Shown one piece after another: positions 54,068 through 63,093 of a stretch of 64,000 nucleotides of DNA. A model generated the notes under the pieces. The model had not been told where the DNA came from. It was given only the letters and a program-made list of their open reading frames with translations, and made no database searches. Source of the stretch: Caballeronia sordidicola (GTDB lineage Bacteria; Pseudomonadota; Gammaproteobacteria; Burkholderiales; Burkholderiaceae); NCBI RefSeq assembly GCF_002220365.1, contig NZ_MTHB01000109.1:1-64000 (forward strand). Direction: 5' to 3'. Both the position numbers and the translations under genes were made by a program. Numbering within the stretch: position 1 is the first letter of the stretch; every line of letters begins with the position of its first letter.

Positions 54068-55318
54068 ATGCATGTGCTCGTACTCGGCGCCGGTGTCACC
54101 GGTCTGGCCACGGCCTGGTATCTGCAGGAGGACGGTCACACCGTCACCGTCGTCGAACGCAATGAAGACGTTGCACTCGAGTCCAGCTTCGCCAACGGCG
54201 GACAGCTTTCGTATAGCTATGTCGCCCCGCTCGCTGGTCCAGGGGTACTGTCAAAGCTGCCGTCCTGGCTGTTGCGCGGTGACTCGCCGATCCGCTTTCG
54301 ACCGCGCCTCGACCCAGACCAGTGGCGTTGGCTCGCACAGTTTGTCTGTGCGTGCACGCAGCGCAAAAGCGAGTTGTCTACCCGGCGCTTGTTAGCGCTC
54401 TCGTTCTTGAGCCGTGACTTGATGCAGCAACTGCAGGCCAGTGAGCCAGCCTTGCACTTCAGCCACTCGAATGCCGGCAAGCTGGTCGTGCACCGCAAGC
54501 GCGCCTCGTTCGACGCCGCGTTGCGCCTGCTCGATTACCAACGCTCGCTCGGCTGCGAACAGCAAGCCCTCGATACTCGCGAGTGCGTGCAGAAAGAACC
54601 GGCACTGGCGCATCTCGCCGGGCAGTTGCAAGGAGGCATCTTCACGCCTGGCGAAGACAGTGGCGACTGCTACCAGTTTTGTGTCGAAATGAGCCGCCTG
54701 CTGCGAGCACGCGGCGTGGAATTCCGGCTCGGCACGAAGGTCACTGCCTTGCGTAGAGCGCACGGCGGAGCACGCCGGGTCGAAGCGGTGGCTAACGACC
54801 GGGTAATCGATGCCGATCAGATCGTGCTGGCAGCCGGTGCCGCCAGTGCGTCGCTGCTCAAGCCACTAGCGGTGAGGGTTCCGCTTTATCCGTTGAAAGG
54901 CTATAGCCTGACCACCCAGGTCGACCCCGGCGGCCACGCGCCGCACATCAGCATCACGGACTTCGAACGCAAGATCGTCTATGCGCGGCTCGGCGACCGG
55001 CTGAGGATCGCCGGCATGGCAGACATCACCGGTCGTCGTGCGGATGTCGATCCGGCTCGCGTCGCCACGCTGCGCGCTGAATCGGCTGCGGCGTTTCCGG
55101 ACGCCGGCAATTTCGATGAAGCGACAATCTGGTGCGGCCTGCGTCCGGCCACGCCGCACAGCACCCCGATCATCGATTCGACGCAATACGAGAACCTCTG
55201 GCTCAACCTCGGACAAGGCGCACTTGGTTTTACACTCGCGCTTGCAAGCGGGCGCTCAATTGCCGATCTGATCGCAAAGCGCCGCCCGGCGGTACCGCTA
55301 GATGGTTTTACGCTCTGA
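54068..55318 (+). CDS. D-amino-acid dehydrogenase (DadA-like)
   Basis: 416 aa, ATG 54068 placed on the FAD motif MHVLVLGAGVTGLATAWYLQ. Family features: VVERNEDVALESSFANGGQLS after the second strand, YPLKGYSLT before the substrate region, and the C-terminal LWLNLGQGALGFTLALASGRSIADLI. The enzyme oxidises D-amino acids to 2-oxo acids with electrons passed to the respiratory chain. With the N-acyl-D-amino-acid deacylase 6 kb away it completes a D-amino-acid route. No alanine racemase is adjacent. Its stop is 13 bp from the convergent oxidase stop. Confidence 0.88.
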   Translation: MHVLVLGAGVTGLATAWYLQEDGHTVTVVERNEDVALESSFANGGQLSYSYVAPLAGPGVLSKLPSWLLRGDSPIRFRPRLDPDQWRWLAQFVCACTQRKSELSTRRLLALSFLSRDLMQQLQASEPALHFSHSNAGKLVVHRKRASFDAALRLLDYQRSLGCEQQALDTRECVQKEPALAHLAGQLQGGIFTPGEDSGDCYQFCVEMSRLLRARGVEFRLGTKVTALRRAHGGARRVEAVANDRVIDADQIVLAAGAASASLLKPLAVRVPLYPLKGYSLTTQVDPGGHAPHISITDFERKIVYARLGDRLRIAGMADITGRRADVDPARVATLRAESAAAFPDAGNFDEATIWCGLRPATPHSTPIIDSTQYENLWLNLGQGALGFTLALASGRSIADLIAKRRPAVPLDGFTL

Positions 55319-55331
55319 GCGGAATCACACG

Positions 55332-56816
55332 CTAAAAAATCTTGCCGGGATTCAGGATGCGCGCGGGGTCCAGTGCTTGCTTGATCGCGCGCATCGACGC
55401 TACATCCGCCTCCGAACGCGTCAGGTGCAGGAAGTGTTTCTTCTTGATGCCGATCCCATGCTCCGCGGAGATGGATCCCCGGAAGTCCCGCGTTACGTCG
55501 TAGATGACCTGATCGATTGCGTCGTGATCGTGCTTCGGGAGGCCTGGCACGTCCACTACGATATGGATATTTCCATCACCAAGATGGCCGTAGATCATGA
55601 TCGTGGCCTCGGGCCATCGGGCATGCAGTTGCGCCTCGCAACGTGACGCGGCGTCGCCCACTTGCGCAATGGAAAAGCTCACATCGTAAGCCGCATGATT
55701 CGGGATGAAGCGTTGATATTCACCGGGCGCATCGCGGATTGCCCAGAACGCCTGCGCATGCGCCTCGTTCGATGCCAGCGCGGCGTCGGTCACCACGCCC
55801 TCCTCCAGCATCGCGCCCAGAAACTCTTCGAACGCGCCGCCATGTCGGACGGGATCCGTTCCAACACTTTCCAGCAACACATAGAACGGATGCGGTGAGG
55901 CAAGCGGAGCACGCAGAGTATTCAGGTTGGCAAGCACGGTATCGTGATAACCCGCCCACATGACCTCGAATGCCGACACGCCTGGAGCCAGCCCTGCCTG
56001 AGCGCGCCGCAGCAGCGTGGTGACGGCGTCGAAGCTGGGCAATCCACACCAGGCTGTGGCCGTTGCGGTGGGTTTGGGGCGCAGACGCAGCACCGCGCGG
56101 GTGATGACCGCGAGCGTCCCTTCGCTGCCAATCAGCAAGTTGCGCAGATCGTAGCCGCTGTTGTCCTTGATCATCTTGTTGAGACCGCCCACTATCGCGC
56201 CGCTCGCCAGCACGGCCTCGATGCCGAGAACCTGGTCGCGCATCATGCCGTACTTGATGACCCGATTGCCGCCCGCGTTGGTGGCGAGATTGCCGCCGAT
56301 GGAACAACTGCCGCGCGCCCCCAGGTCAAGCGGAAAATAGAAGCCGGCCGCGCTGGCCGCTTCCTGTACCACCTGAAGGGGCGTTCCGGCCTGAACCGTC
56401 ATGGTGCCCGACACAGCGTCGATCTCCACAATCTGGTTCATGCGATCAAGGCTTAGCGCCACCTCGTCGCCACGCAGATTGGCGCCGCCTACGAGCCCTG
56501 TCAGCCCGCCTTGCGTGACGACCGGCTGTGCGTAACGAGCGCAAATCTCGAGCGCCACCGCCACCTCCCGGGTGTCGTGCGGCCTGATGAGCGCCAGCGG
56601 CACCGCGCTCGGCAGGCCGCTCCAGTCCTCGACACGGCGATCGACAAACTCATCCGGCAGAGCCACTACCTGAGCGCCGAGCGCTTCCCGTAGCGCGTTG
56701 ACTGCTGCGCTTGGTGCTGCGCTTGGTACTGTGCTTGGTACTGCGCTTGGTGCTGCGCTTGGTACTGCGCTTGGTACTGCGCTTGGTACTGCGCTTGGTA
56801 CTGCGTTTACCGCCAT
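55332..56816 (-). CDS. FAD-linked 2-hydroxyacid oxidase (GlcD / D-lactate dehydrogenase type)
   Basis: 494 aa, ATG 56816 with GGAG seven bases upstream. After an odd N-terminal repeat (VPSA/APSA units, about residues 6-40), the protein has the PCMH-type FAD domain (ALIRPHDTREVAVALEICARYAQPVVTQGG, NLATNAGGNRVIKYG, GSEGTLAVITRAVLRLRPKP) and the C-terminal cap with GHLGDGNIHIVV and the SAEHGIGIKKKHFL signature. It oxidises D-lactate, D-2-hydroxyglutarate or glycolate-type acids. Adjacent D-amino-acid dehydrogenase and LysR genes do not fix the substrate. Confidence 0.88.
   Translation of the reverse strand: MAVNAVPSAVPSAVPSAVPSAAPSAVPSTVPSAAPSAAVNALREALGAQVVALPDEFVDRRVEDWSGLPSAVPLALIRPHDTREVAVALEICARYAQPVVTQGGLTGLVGGANLRGDEVALSLDRMNQIVEIDAVSGTMTVQAGTPLQVVQEAASAAGFYFPLDLGARGSCSIGGNLATNAGGNRVIKYGMMRDQVLGIEAVLASGAIVGGLNKMIKDNSGYDLRNLLIGSEGTLAVITRAVLRLRPKPTATATAWCGLPSFDAVTTLLRRAQAGLAPGVSAFEVMWAGYHDTVLANLNTLRAPLASPHPFYVLLESVGTDPVRHGGAFEEFLGAMLEEGVVTDAALASNEAHAQAFWAIRDAPGEYQRFIPNHAAYDVSFSIAQVGDAASRCEAQLHARWPEATIMIYGHLGDGNIHIVVDVPGLPKHDHDAIDQVIYDVTRDFRGSISAEHGIGIKKKHFLHLTRSEADVASMRAIKQALDPARILNPGKIF
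56710..56805 (-). repeat. 12-bp tandem repeat x8 at the 5' end of the FAD oxidase gene
   Basis: Eight units of CTTGGTACTGCG/CTTGGTGCTGCG (plus-strand reading), in frame on the minus strand as VPSA, APSA and VPST. The unit is a multiple of three, so length changes keep the frame. It lies right after the start codon. Confidence 0.92.
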
Positions 56817-56871
56817 GTGCCGTCTCCCTCGATGCACGGCTTCAATCGCGCCGTCACACTATGTATGCTGG

Positions 56872-57645
56872 TCACCAAATGGTATAGCCGCCATCCATGA
56901 CGAGGTCCGAGCCGGTCATGAATGCGCTGGCTCGCGACGCCAGGAACACCACGCCGGGCGCGATTTCCTCGGGCTTAGCGAGTCGCGCGAGAGGCGTTCC
57001 GTTGATCCACGCCTCACGCCATTTCGCGTTTTCGAATCCGCGCTTCGTGAGTTCGGTGCCCACGTAACCCGGCGACAGCGAATTGACCCGGATGCCGTCG
57101 GATGCCCATTCCGCCGCGAGCGATCGTGTCAGATGAATCACCGCTGCTTTCGATGCATTATAGGAAGCCTGGGGTTGCGGCCGGTTGGCAATCGACCCGC
57201 TCATGCTCGCAATGTTCACGATACTCCCCCCGTGCTGTCGGATCATGAAGCGCGCCGCGCTTCGGCAACAATAGAACACGCCGTCGAGGTTGACTGCCAT
57301 CAACGCGCGCCAGCTTGCGTCGTCGGTGTCGAGCGCAGCCGTATTCTTCACAATGCCCGCGTTGTTCACGAGCACGTCAAGCCTGCCGTGCCGCCCTACC
57401 ACGCCCTCGAACGCGGCCTCGACGGATACTGAATCCGTTACATCCATCTCGACGAAATCGCCACCGATCTCGTCCGCCGCACGCTGTCCGCGCTCCGTGT
57501 CCCGATCCGCGATGATCACGTGGCCGCCGGCATCGCGCAGACCGTGAGCGATCGCGAGCCCAATGCCTTGCGCCCCGCCCGTGACCAGACAGATTTGCCC
57601 GTCCAGCTTGAACGCGTCCAGGGTCGTGCCGCGGGCGCCGGTCAT
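56872..57645 (-). CDS. SDR-family polyol/sugar dehydrogenase
   Basis: 257 aa. Classical SDR: LVTGGAQGIGLAIAHGL, NNAGI, catalytic Ser in IVNIASMSG, Tyr/Lys in ASYNASKAA and the C-terminal TGSDLVMDGGYTIW. Its ATG overlaps the RpiA stop (ATGA), so it is the terminal gene of the pentose operon. Sequence style matches D-threitol/xylitol/arabitol dehydrogenases that oxidise a polyol to a ketose for the kinase. The exact polyol is unknown. Confidence 0.88.
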   Translation of the reverse strand: MTGARGTTLDAFKLDGQICLVTGGAQGIGLAIAHGLRDAGGHVIIADRDTERGQRAADEIGGDFVEMDVTDSVSVEAAFEGVVGRHGRLDVLVNNAGIVKNTAALDTDDASWRALMAVNLDGVFYCCRSAARFMIRQHGGSIVNIASMSGSIANRPQPQASYNASKAAVIHLTRSLAAEWASDGIRVNSLSPGYVGTELTKRGFENAKWREAWINGTPLARLAKPEEIAPGVVFLASRASAFMTGSDLVMDGGYTIW

Positions 57646-58406
57646 GATCGCGGTGCTCCGACCACGACGATGTCCGCGCTGCCGTCGGCATGACCGACGA
57701 TCATCTCGCTGGCAATGCCCGTAAAGAGACCGTTTTCCACCACGCCGGGAATCGCATTGAAGCGCGGCGCCAACCCGAGCGGATCGGGAATGGCTTCGAG
57801 ATGACAGTCGAGAATCCAGTTCCCGCTATCCGTCAGCAACGGCTCCGTGCCCTTCATGCGCGTCACGATACGCACGTTTTTATCGAAACCCGCAGAAACG
57901 AAAAGCTCGCGCAACAAGCGTTCCGTGCTCTGCCAGCCGAACGGAATCACCTCTATAGGCAGCGGAAAGCGGCCGAGACGTTCGACGATTTTTTTATCGT
58001 CGACGACGGCAACCATTTTTTTCGATGCCGCCGCCACGATCTTTTCCCAAAGCAGGCACGCGCCGCCGCCCTTGATCATGCTGCCCTGATGATCGATTTC
58101 ATCGGCGCCGTCGATGGTCACGTCGAGCTGGTCGATCTGGCCCAGATCGGTAAGCGGGACACCGAGCTCAAGCGCGAGTTCGCGGGTGGCATTGGAGGTC
58201 GGCACGCCTACGATGTCGAGGCCTCTCGCCACACGCGGCGCCAGCGCGCGCACGAACCAGTGCGAGGTCGTGCCGGAGCCAAGACCGACCTTCATTCCCG
58301 GGCGCAGATAGTGTTCGACTGCCTTGATGCCGGACGCAAGCTTGGCTTCGTCTTGCAACGACGCCGGTTTCAGATGGGCATAGCCCGGTTCGATATGCGT
58401 GCTCAC
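57642..58406 (-). CDS. rpiA: Ribose-5-phosphate isomerase A
   Basis: 254 aa from GTG 58406 with AGGAG six bases upstream; an upstream ATG would add 13 residues without the family start. RpiA motifs: GLGSGTTSHWFVRAL, VPTSNATRELALELGVPLTDL, DVTIDGADEID, MIKGGGACLLWEKIVA, and DDKKIVERLG. Interconverts ribose 5-phosphate and ribulose 5-phosphate. Here it is a second, catabolic copy in a pentose/polyol operon beside xylulokinase. Confidence 0.92.
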   Translation of the reverse strand: MSTHIEPGYAHLKPASLQDEAKLASGIKAVEHYLRPGMKVGLGSGTTSHWFVRALAPRVARGLDIVGVPTSNATRELALELGVPLTDLGQIDQLDVTIDGADEIDHQGSMIKGGGACLLWEKIVAAASKKMVAVVDDKKIVERLGRFPLPIEVIPFGWQSTERLLRELFVSAGFDKNVRIVTRMKGTEPLLTDSGNWILDCHLEAIPDPLGLAPRFNAIPGVVENGLFTGIASEMIVGHADGSADIVVVGAPRS

Positions 58407-58460
58407 TGATGTCTCCTTGAAGCAATATGAATGAATGTCAGGCATCTGCCGAGCCGTCGG

Positions 58461-59306
58461 CTAATCCATGAATTTGTCGGTGAACCAGGGGTCGAGCGCG
58501 GCCAGGTTGTCCGGCAATTCGCGCCCTTGCCGCAATCCAAGCATGGCCACCAGCATGTTCACCACGAGAAGATGGTTGATACGCGCGGTCAGCGGCGTGT
58601 AAAGCTCGGTGTTTTCATACGCCGGCACGCCAATGGTCAGGTCGCATGTCTGCGCAAGACGCGAGCCTGGCGCGCAGATGGCGATCGTCACGGCGCCCTT
58701 CGCTTTCGCCATCGCCGCGGCCATAACGAGCGACTTGGTCGAGCCGGAGTGCGAGAAAAACACGGCGACTTCATCGTCGCGTAGCGTGGGCGCAAGCAGC
58801 AATTGCTTCTGCGAATCGAGCACCACGCGGCAATGCAGCCCCAGGCGAAAGAACTTGTGTTCGGCGTCGAAAGCGATCGTCTCGGAGATGCCGAGCCCGA
58901 ACAGGAAGATGCCCTTGGCCTCGATCAGGCGCGTGGCGGCCTGCTCGATGGAAGCAGAATCGACATCCGATGCAAAGCGCTGGATCGCGTGCAGCGAGTT
59001 GTTGATGATCTTGCTGCAGATGCTGTCCGGCGCATCGGCGAGTGTGATCGCTTCGTAGTCGAAGGGCGCCTGCGGGATCAGCCCTTGCGCGAGCCGGACC
59101 TTGAAGTCCTGATAGTCCGCGCAGTCGAAGCGCCGGAAGAAGCGCACGACGGTGGGATCGCTTGTTCCGGCCGCCTCCGACAATTCGGCCATGCTCATCT
59201 TGAGCACGGCTTCGGGCGTGCTCAGCAACACGTCGGCAATACGAAGGGCCGCGCCGGTCAACTCCGGGCGTACAACTGCAATTCGGCGCAACAGGTCATT
59301 TCTCAT
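58461..59306 (-). CDS. RpiR/MurR-family regulator (HTH + SIS)
   Basis: 281 aa. N-terminal RpiR HTH about 1-75 (SMAELSEAAGTSDPTVVRFFRRFDCADYQDFKVRLAQ). SIS domain about 120-255 (GIFLFGLGISETIAFDAEHKFFRLG, FFSHSGSTKSLVMAAAMAKAKGA). The SIS domain binds phosphosugars; the protein would repress the pentose operon until a sugar phosphate appears. I start it at ATG 59306; an in-frame TTG at 59309 is also possible. The 5' end overlaps a triple 11-bp repeat. Confidence 0.9.
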   Translation of the reverse strand: MRNDLLRRIAVVRPELTGAALRIADVLLSTPEAVLKMSMAELSEAAGTSDPTVVRFFRRFDCADYQDFKVRLAQGLIPQAPFDYEAITLADAPDSICSKIINNSLHAIQRFASDVDSASIEQAATRLIEAKGIFLFGLGISETIAFDAEHKFFRLGLHCRVVLDSQKQLLLAPTLRDDEVAVFFSHSGSTKSLVMAAAMAKAKGAVTIAICAPGSRLAQTCDLTIGVPAYENTELYTPLTARINHLLVVNMLVAMLGLRQGRELPDNLAALDPWFTDKFMD

Positions 59307-59333
59307 CAAATTCTCATCAAATTCTCATCAAAT
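59301..59333 (-). repeat. 11-bp repeat x3 forming a stop/start relay between HAD and RpiR genes
   Basis: Three copies of TCTCATCAAAT (plus strand). On the minus strand this reads TGATGAGAATT... so the HAD stop TGA (59330-59328) shares its A with an ATG. This ATG and the next each encode Met-Arg-Ile then TGA, and the last TGA shares its A with the RpiR ATG at 59306. It thus looks like two tandem tripeptide minigenes. Confidence 0.85.
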
Positions 59334-60041
59334 TCCGGGCAAGCGCGACGCATTCACAGCGGCGCAGGTGACAACGAGTTCGTCGAAGGAGTCCAGCCGC
59401 TTCGCTTTCCCCACGGCCACGCCTGGGCCCGTTCCCCAGTTGACGATGCGGCAACGCACCTGCGCGCCTTGTGCACAGTCGGCGTCGATCTGCGTATCGC
59501 CAACGTATAGCGCGTGCTGGGGCATCACGTTCATGCGTTCGAGCGTCGTTAATAAATGCTGCGGATCGGGCTTTCTCTGCGGGAGGACATCGCCGCCCAC
59601 GATCGCGCTGAAGTAATGCAGCAAACCGAAGTGTTTCAGTACGGCCTCTGCAAGTTCCTGCGCCTTGTTCGTGCAGACGCCGAGCTTGATCCCTGCTGCG
59701 TGCAGCGCGGGGAGCGCACCCAACGCGTCGGCGTAGACGGTGGAATGCTCGACCGGATGGCGTTTGTAGAGCGCCAGATAGGTGTCCACATCCGCCGTCA
59801 CGCGCGCCGGCTCGAGCGCGAGACCTAGCCCTTTGTAGAGCTTGTCGATCAAACCGAATGACCCTTCACCAATGTACTTTTCCACGAAACGCACTGCTTG
59901 CGGCGGCAATCCGTGGGTGTCCAGCAGACGATTGACTGCGCTCGTGATGTCCGGCGCGGTATCGACAAGCGTTCCGTCGAGGTCGAAGACGATCCCTTCT
60001 ATGGGCAGGCCGGGATGGAGACCGGGGTCAGGTAATGTCAT
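59328..60041 (-). CDS. HAD-family phosphatase (phosphoglycolate phosphatase-like)
   Basis: 237 aa. HAD motif I FDLDGTLVDTAPD (nucleophile Asp), motif II VCTNK, motif III/IV RKPDPQHLL and YVGDTQIDADCAQGA. Length and cap type match Gph, which removes phosphate from 2-phosphoglycolate, but in this sugar operon it may act on a pentose or polyol phosphate. It starts 12 bp after xylulokinase and ends in the minigene repeat. Confidence 0.85.
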   Translation of the reverse strand: MTLPDPGLHPGLPIEGIVFDLDGTLVDTAPDITSAVNRLLDTHGLPPQAVRFVEKYIGEGSFGLIDKLYKGLGLALEPARVTADVDTYLALYKRHPVEHSTVYADALGALPALHAAGIKLGVCTNKAQELAEAVLKHFGLLHYFSAIVGGDVLPQRKPDPQHLLTTLERMNVMPQHALYVGDTQIDADCAQGAQVRCRIVNWGTGPGVAVGKAKRLDSFDELVVTCAAVNASRLPGI

Positions 60042-60053
60042 GGGGGCTCGCTC

Positions 60054-61583
60054 TCAGATAATCGGTTGGCGGGCGACAGCTGCGGCCTCGGCGGCAATCT
60101 GCGCAAAGACCGGACCCAGCGTGTCGTACAGCGTGCGGAACGTATTGAAGCGCGCCTGATACAAGGGGCCCAGTGTGGTGTCGGGGCTCACACGTTCAGT
60201 GATACGCAGGGTGCCGACGGCTTCATCGAGCGAAGACCACCATTGACTCCCCACGCCCGCCGCGAGCACCGCGCCATAGGCGCCGCCCTCAGCCGCGCCG
60301 GTCACGGTGGTCACTTCGCGTTGAAGCACGTCCGCGAGCAGGCTCAGCCAGAACGGTTCGGCCGTTGCGCCGCCCGATGCACGGACTTCGTCGCATGCAA
60401 GTCCCGACGCCTCGCAGAGCGCCGCGATGGTCCGCACATTCAGCAACACGCCTTCCATGACGCTGCGAACGAGATGCGTCGTGCCGTGCAGGGTTGTCAG
60501 GCCGATCCACGCTGCACGCCCATCAGCGGCAACGTGCGGGCAGCGCTCGCCGAGCAGGTAGGGCAGGAACAGCAAGCCGTTCGCGCCCGGCGCCGCGCTG
60601 CGGGCGAGTTCGATCATCTTCGAAAATTCGAGCGAGCCTATCTCACGCAACGCGCCGCGCAGCCACTCGAACGCGCCGCCGGCGGAAAGCGTCACGCCCA
60701 TGACGTGCCATCGTCCAGGTGCGTTGCCGCACGAGATCTGCAACGCGCCCGTGGGCACAGGGCACGCGCGCATGCCGCCGGCCACGATCCCCGCGGTGCC
60801 GATCGTGACGCCGAGCGGGCCGCTGTCGATGACGCCCATCGAGGTCGTCTGGATCACCGAATCCCCGCCGCCGCCGAACACGGGCGTGGCCGCAGGCAGG
60901 CCCCACGCTTCAGCCAGCTCGGCGCGCACGAACCCCGTTCGTTCGGTCGACTCCACGACCGACGGTAGCCACGACGGCGACAAGTCGAGCAGTGAAAGCA
61001 GCGGTTGCGACCACGTGCGTTCGCGGACGTTGAACAGGCCCGTGCCGGACGCGTCGGAGACATCGGTGATGTGTTCGCCGGTGAGGCGATGCCGAAGATA
61101 ATCCTTCGGGTTCAGCATCCTGCGAATGCGTGCGAACAGGTCCGGCTCGTGTTCGCGCATCCACAGCAGCTTGCCGGCCGTGAAGCCGGGCAGCATGCGA
61201 TTCTGGATCAGTTCGAGCAGCCCCTTCAGGCCACCCGCGCGGGCTGTGATTTCAGCGCACTGGGGCGCGGCGCGCTGGTCGCACCAGAGGATCGCCGGCC
61301 GGATCACTCGGTCGTTGTGATCAAGTACGCTCAGTCCGTGCATCTGTCCGCTCAGGCCAATGCCACCTACCGCGCGCCGGTCCGGCAACGCCGCAAGCAC
61401 CTCCCGCACGGCCTTGACCGTAGCCTGCCACCAGTCCTCCGGGTCCTGCTCCGCCCAGCCCGGTTGCAGCGACACAATCGGATAACCTGCCAGGGCTTTG
61501 GCGACGACGTGTCCGTGACTATCCACGGCAATCACCTTGCACGCCGACGTGCCTATATCGATGCCCAAAAGATAGCGTTCCAT
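60054..61583 (-). CDS. xylB: FGGY-family carbohydrate kinase, likely xylulokinase
   Basis: 509 aa. FGGY landmarks: YLLGIDIGTSACKVIAVDSHG at the start, QPGWAEQDPEDWW, GLSGQMHGLSVLD, ILWCDQRAAPQCAEI, GTAGIVAGG, and the C-terminal GGATAEPFWLSLLADVLQREV then GAAYGA-like GGAYGAVLAAG. The GQMHG plus WCDQRA block is the xylulokinase pattern. It would phosphorylate xylulose formed from a polyol by the SDR. It lies downstream of aldehyde dehydrogenase in the same unit. Confidence 0.88.
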   Translation of the reverse strand: MERYLLGIDIGTSACKVIAVDSHGHVVAKALAGYPIVSLQPGWAEQDPEDWWQATVKAVREVLAALPDRRAVGGIGLSGQMHGLSVLDHNDRVIRPAILWCDQRAAPQCAEITARAGGLKGLLELIQNRMLPGFTAGKLLWMREHEPDLFARIRRMLNPKDYLRHRLTGEHITDVSDASGTGLFNVRERTWSQPLLSLLDLSPSWLPSVVESTERTGFVRAELAEAWGLPAATPVFGGGGDSVIQTTSMGVIDSGPLGVTIGTAGIVAGGMRACPVPTGALQISCGNAPGRWHVMGVTLSAGGAFEWLRGALREIGSLEFSKMIELARSAAPGANGLLFLPYLLGERCPHVAADGRAAWIGLTTLHGTTHLVRSVMEGVLLNVRTIAALCEASGLACDEVRASGGATAEPFWLSLLADVLQREVTTVTGAAEGGAYGAVLAAGVGSQWWSSLDEAVGTLRITERVSPDTTLGPLYQARFNTFRTLYDTLGPVFAQIAAEAAAVARQPII

Positions 61584-61608
61584 CGCCGGTCTCCGTGACT
61601 GTTACCGT

Positions 61609-63054
61609 TTAAGCGCCGTGCCGCAAGCGGACGTGTTTCAAATGCAGGTAGCCTTCCATGCCTTCGCGGCCATGTTCGTAGCCCGTGCCGCTTTGCTTGC
61701 GGCCGCCGTACGGCGCATTCATGATGCCGGCATCGACGTGATTGATCGACACGTTGCCAAAGTCGAGGCGACGGCTCAGCGTGAAGCTTTCCTTCACGTG
61801 CTCCGTGTATGCGTACGCCGCGAGTCCTGACGGCGTGCCGTTCGCTTGCGTGATAGCGTCATCGAGCGATGAATACGGCGACACGCCTATCACCGGCCCG
61901 AAGGTTTCCTCATGCATGACAAGCATGTCGGGCGAGCAATCGGCAATGACGGTGGGTGCATAAAAGAGCCCCTTGTCGTGCGCTTGCGGGCGGCTGCCGC
62001 CGCACAGGATGCGTGCGCCGCGCGCTTTTGCATCGTCGACGTGGCGCATGACTTTATCGAGTCCCGCACGCGTGGTCATGGGTCCCACGTCAGCATTTTC
62101 CTGCGCGATGCCATCGGCTACGACCAGTCTGCGCGCGCCTGCCGAAAGCGCTTCGATGAAGTGCCAATAGGCATCCTCGTGCACATAAGCGCGATTGATC
62201 GAGATGCAGATCTGGCCCGCATTGCGAAACGCGCGCCGCAATGTGCCCGCGACTGCGCGCTCCAGATCAGCATTGGCCGTGACGATCAGCGGGCAACTGC
62301 CGCCCAGTTCCAGCGACAGCGACGTGATGCCGCTCACCGTCCGGTATATATCCTCGCCGGCGGCCTGCGAGCCGGTGAAGGCGACCTTGTCGATACCCGG
62401 GTGACCCACGAGCAGCTTGCCCGTCGAGCGGCCGCCCATGATCAGGTTGGCAACGCCTGCCGGAAGACCGGCGGCATCGAGGCAGCGAAACAGTTCTTCG
62501 GCACTTGACGGCGTGTATTCCGAGGGCTTGACCACGATCGTGCAACCCGCCGCGAGCGATGCCGCGAGTTTCCAGCCGATCAACTCCACCGGATAATTCC
62601 ACGGAGCGATGGCGCCGACCACGCCGACCGGTTCCTTCTCCACGAAGCTGATGAAACCATCCTCTTCATTCGGTATGGTTTCGCCAAAAATCCGCACGGC
62701 TTCTCCGGCGTAGTAATGGAACGCCTTCGCAAGCTTGCGTGCTTCGCCCAGCGCCTCCCCGAGCGGCTTGCCCATTTCGACCGTGATCGCGGTCGCGATG
62801 CGGCGCTCGGCATGGGAGATTTCATCGCCGATCTTGTGCAGCACGCGGGAGCGTTCGAATGCATTGACCCATCGCCACGATGCAAAGGCGTGCGTTGCGG
62901 CGGCGACAGCGCTATCCACCACCTGCTGATCCGCGTCCGGCGCGTGCGCGACAATCTGCTCCGTGCTCGGGTTGACGACGTCGAGCCACTGCGTCACGCC
63001 AGCGCTACCGAAGTGAGCGTCTATGTACATCTCGCACTTTCTGGGTTCTGTCAT
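61609..63054 (-). CDS. NAD(P)-dependent aldehyde dehydrogenase
   Basis: 481 aa. ALDH signatures: VGVVGAIAPWNYPVELIGWKLAASLAAG, SLELGGSCPLIV (general base Glu), FRNAGQICISINR (catalytic Cys), and the C-terminal PYGGRKQSGTGYEHGREGMEGY. Such enzymes oxidise glycolaldehyde, succinate semialdehyde or sugar-derived aldehydes. The start ATG at 63054 lacks an obvious ribosome site; an internal ATG at 63030 is the alternative. Position between the ABC permease and xylulokinase argues for a sugar-derived aldehyde. Confidence 0.88.
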   Translation of the reverse strand: MTEPRKCEMYIDAHFGSAGVTQWLDVVNPSTEQIVAHAPDADQQVVDSAVAAATHAFASWRWVNAFERSRVLHKIGDEISHAERRIATAITVEMGKPLGEALGEARKLAKAFHYYAGEAVRIFGETIPNEEDGFISFVEKEPVGVVGAIAPWNYPVELIGWKLAASLAAGCTIVVKPSEYTPSSAEELFRCLDAAGLPAGVANLIMGGRSTGKLLVGHPGIDKVAFTGSQAAGEDIYRTVSGITSLSLELGGSCPLIVTANADLERAVAGTLRRAFRNAGQICISINRAYVHEDAYWHFIEALSAGARRLVVADGIAQENADVGPMTTRAGLDKVMRHVDDAKARGARILCGGSRPQAHDKGLFYAPTVIADCSPDMLVMHEETFGPVIGVSPYSSLDDAITQANGTPSGLAAYAYTEHVKESFTLSRRLDFGNVSINHVDAGIMNAPYGGRKQSGTGYEHGREGMEGYLHLKHVRLRHGA

Positions 63055-63093
63055 GTCAGTTACGTCGTGTTGGTAAAACGTCGGCAGCGGCTA

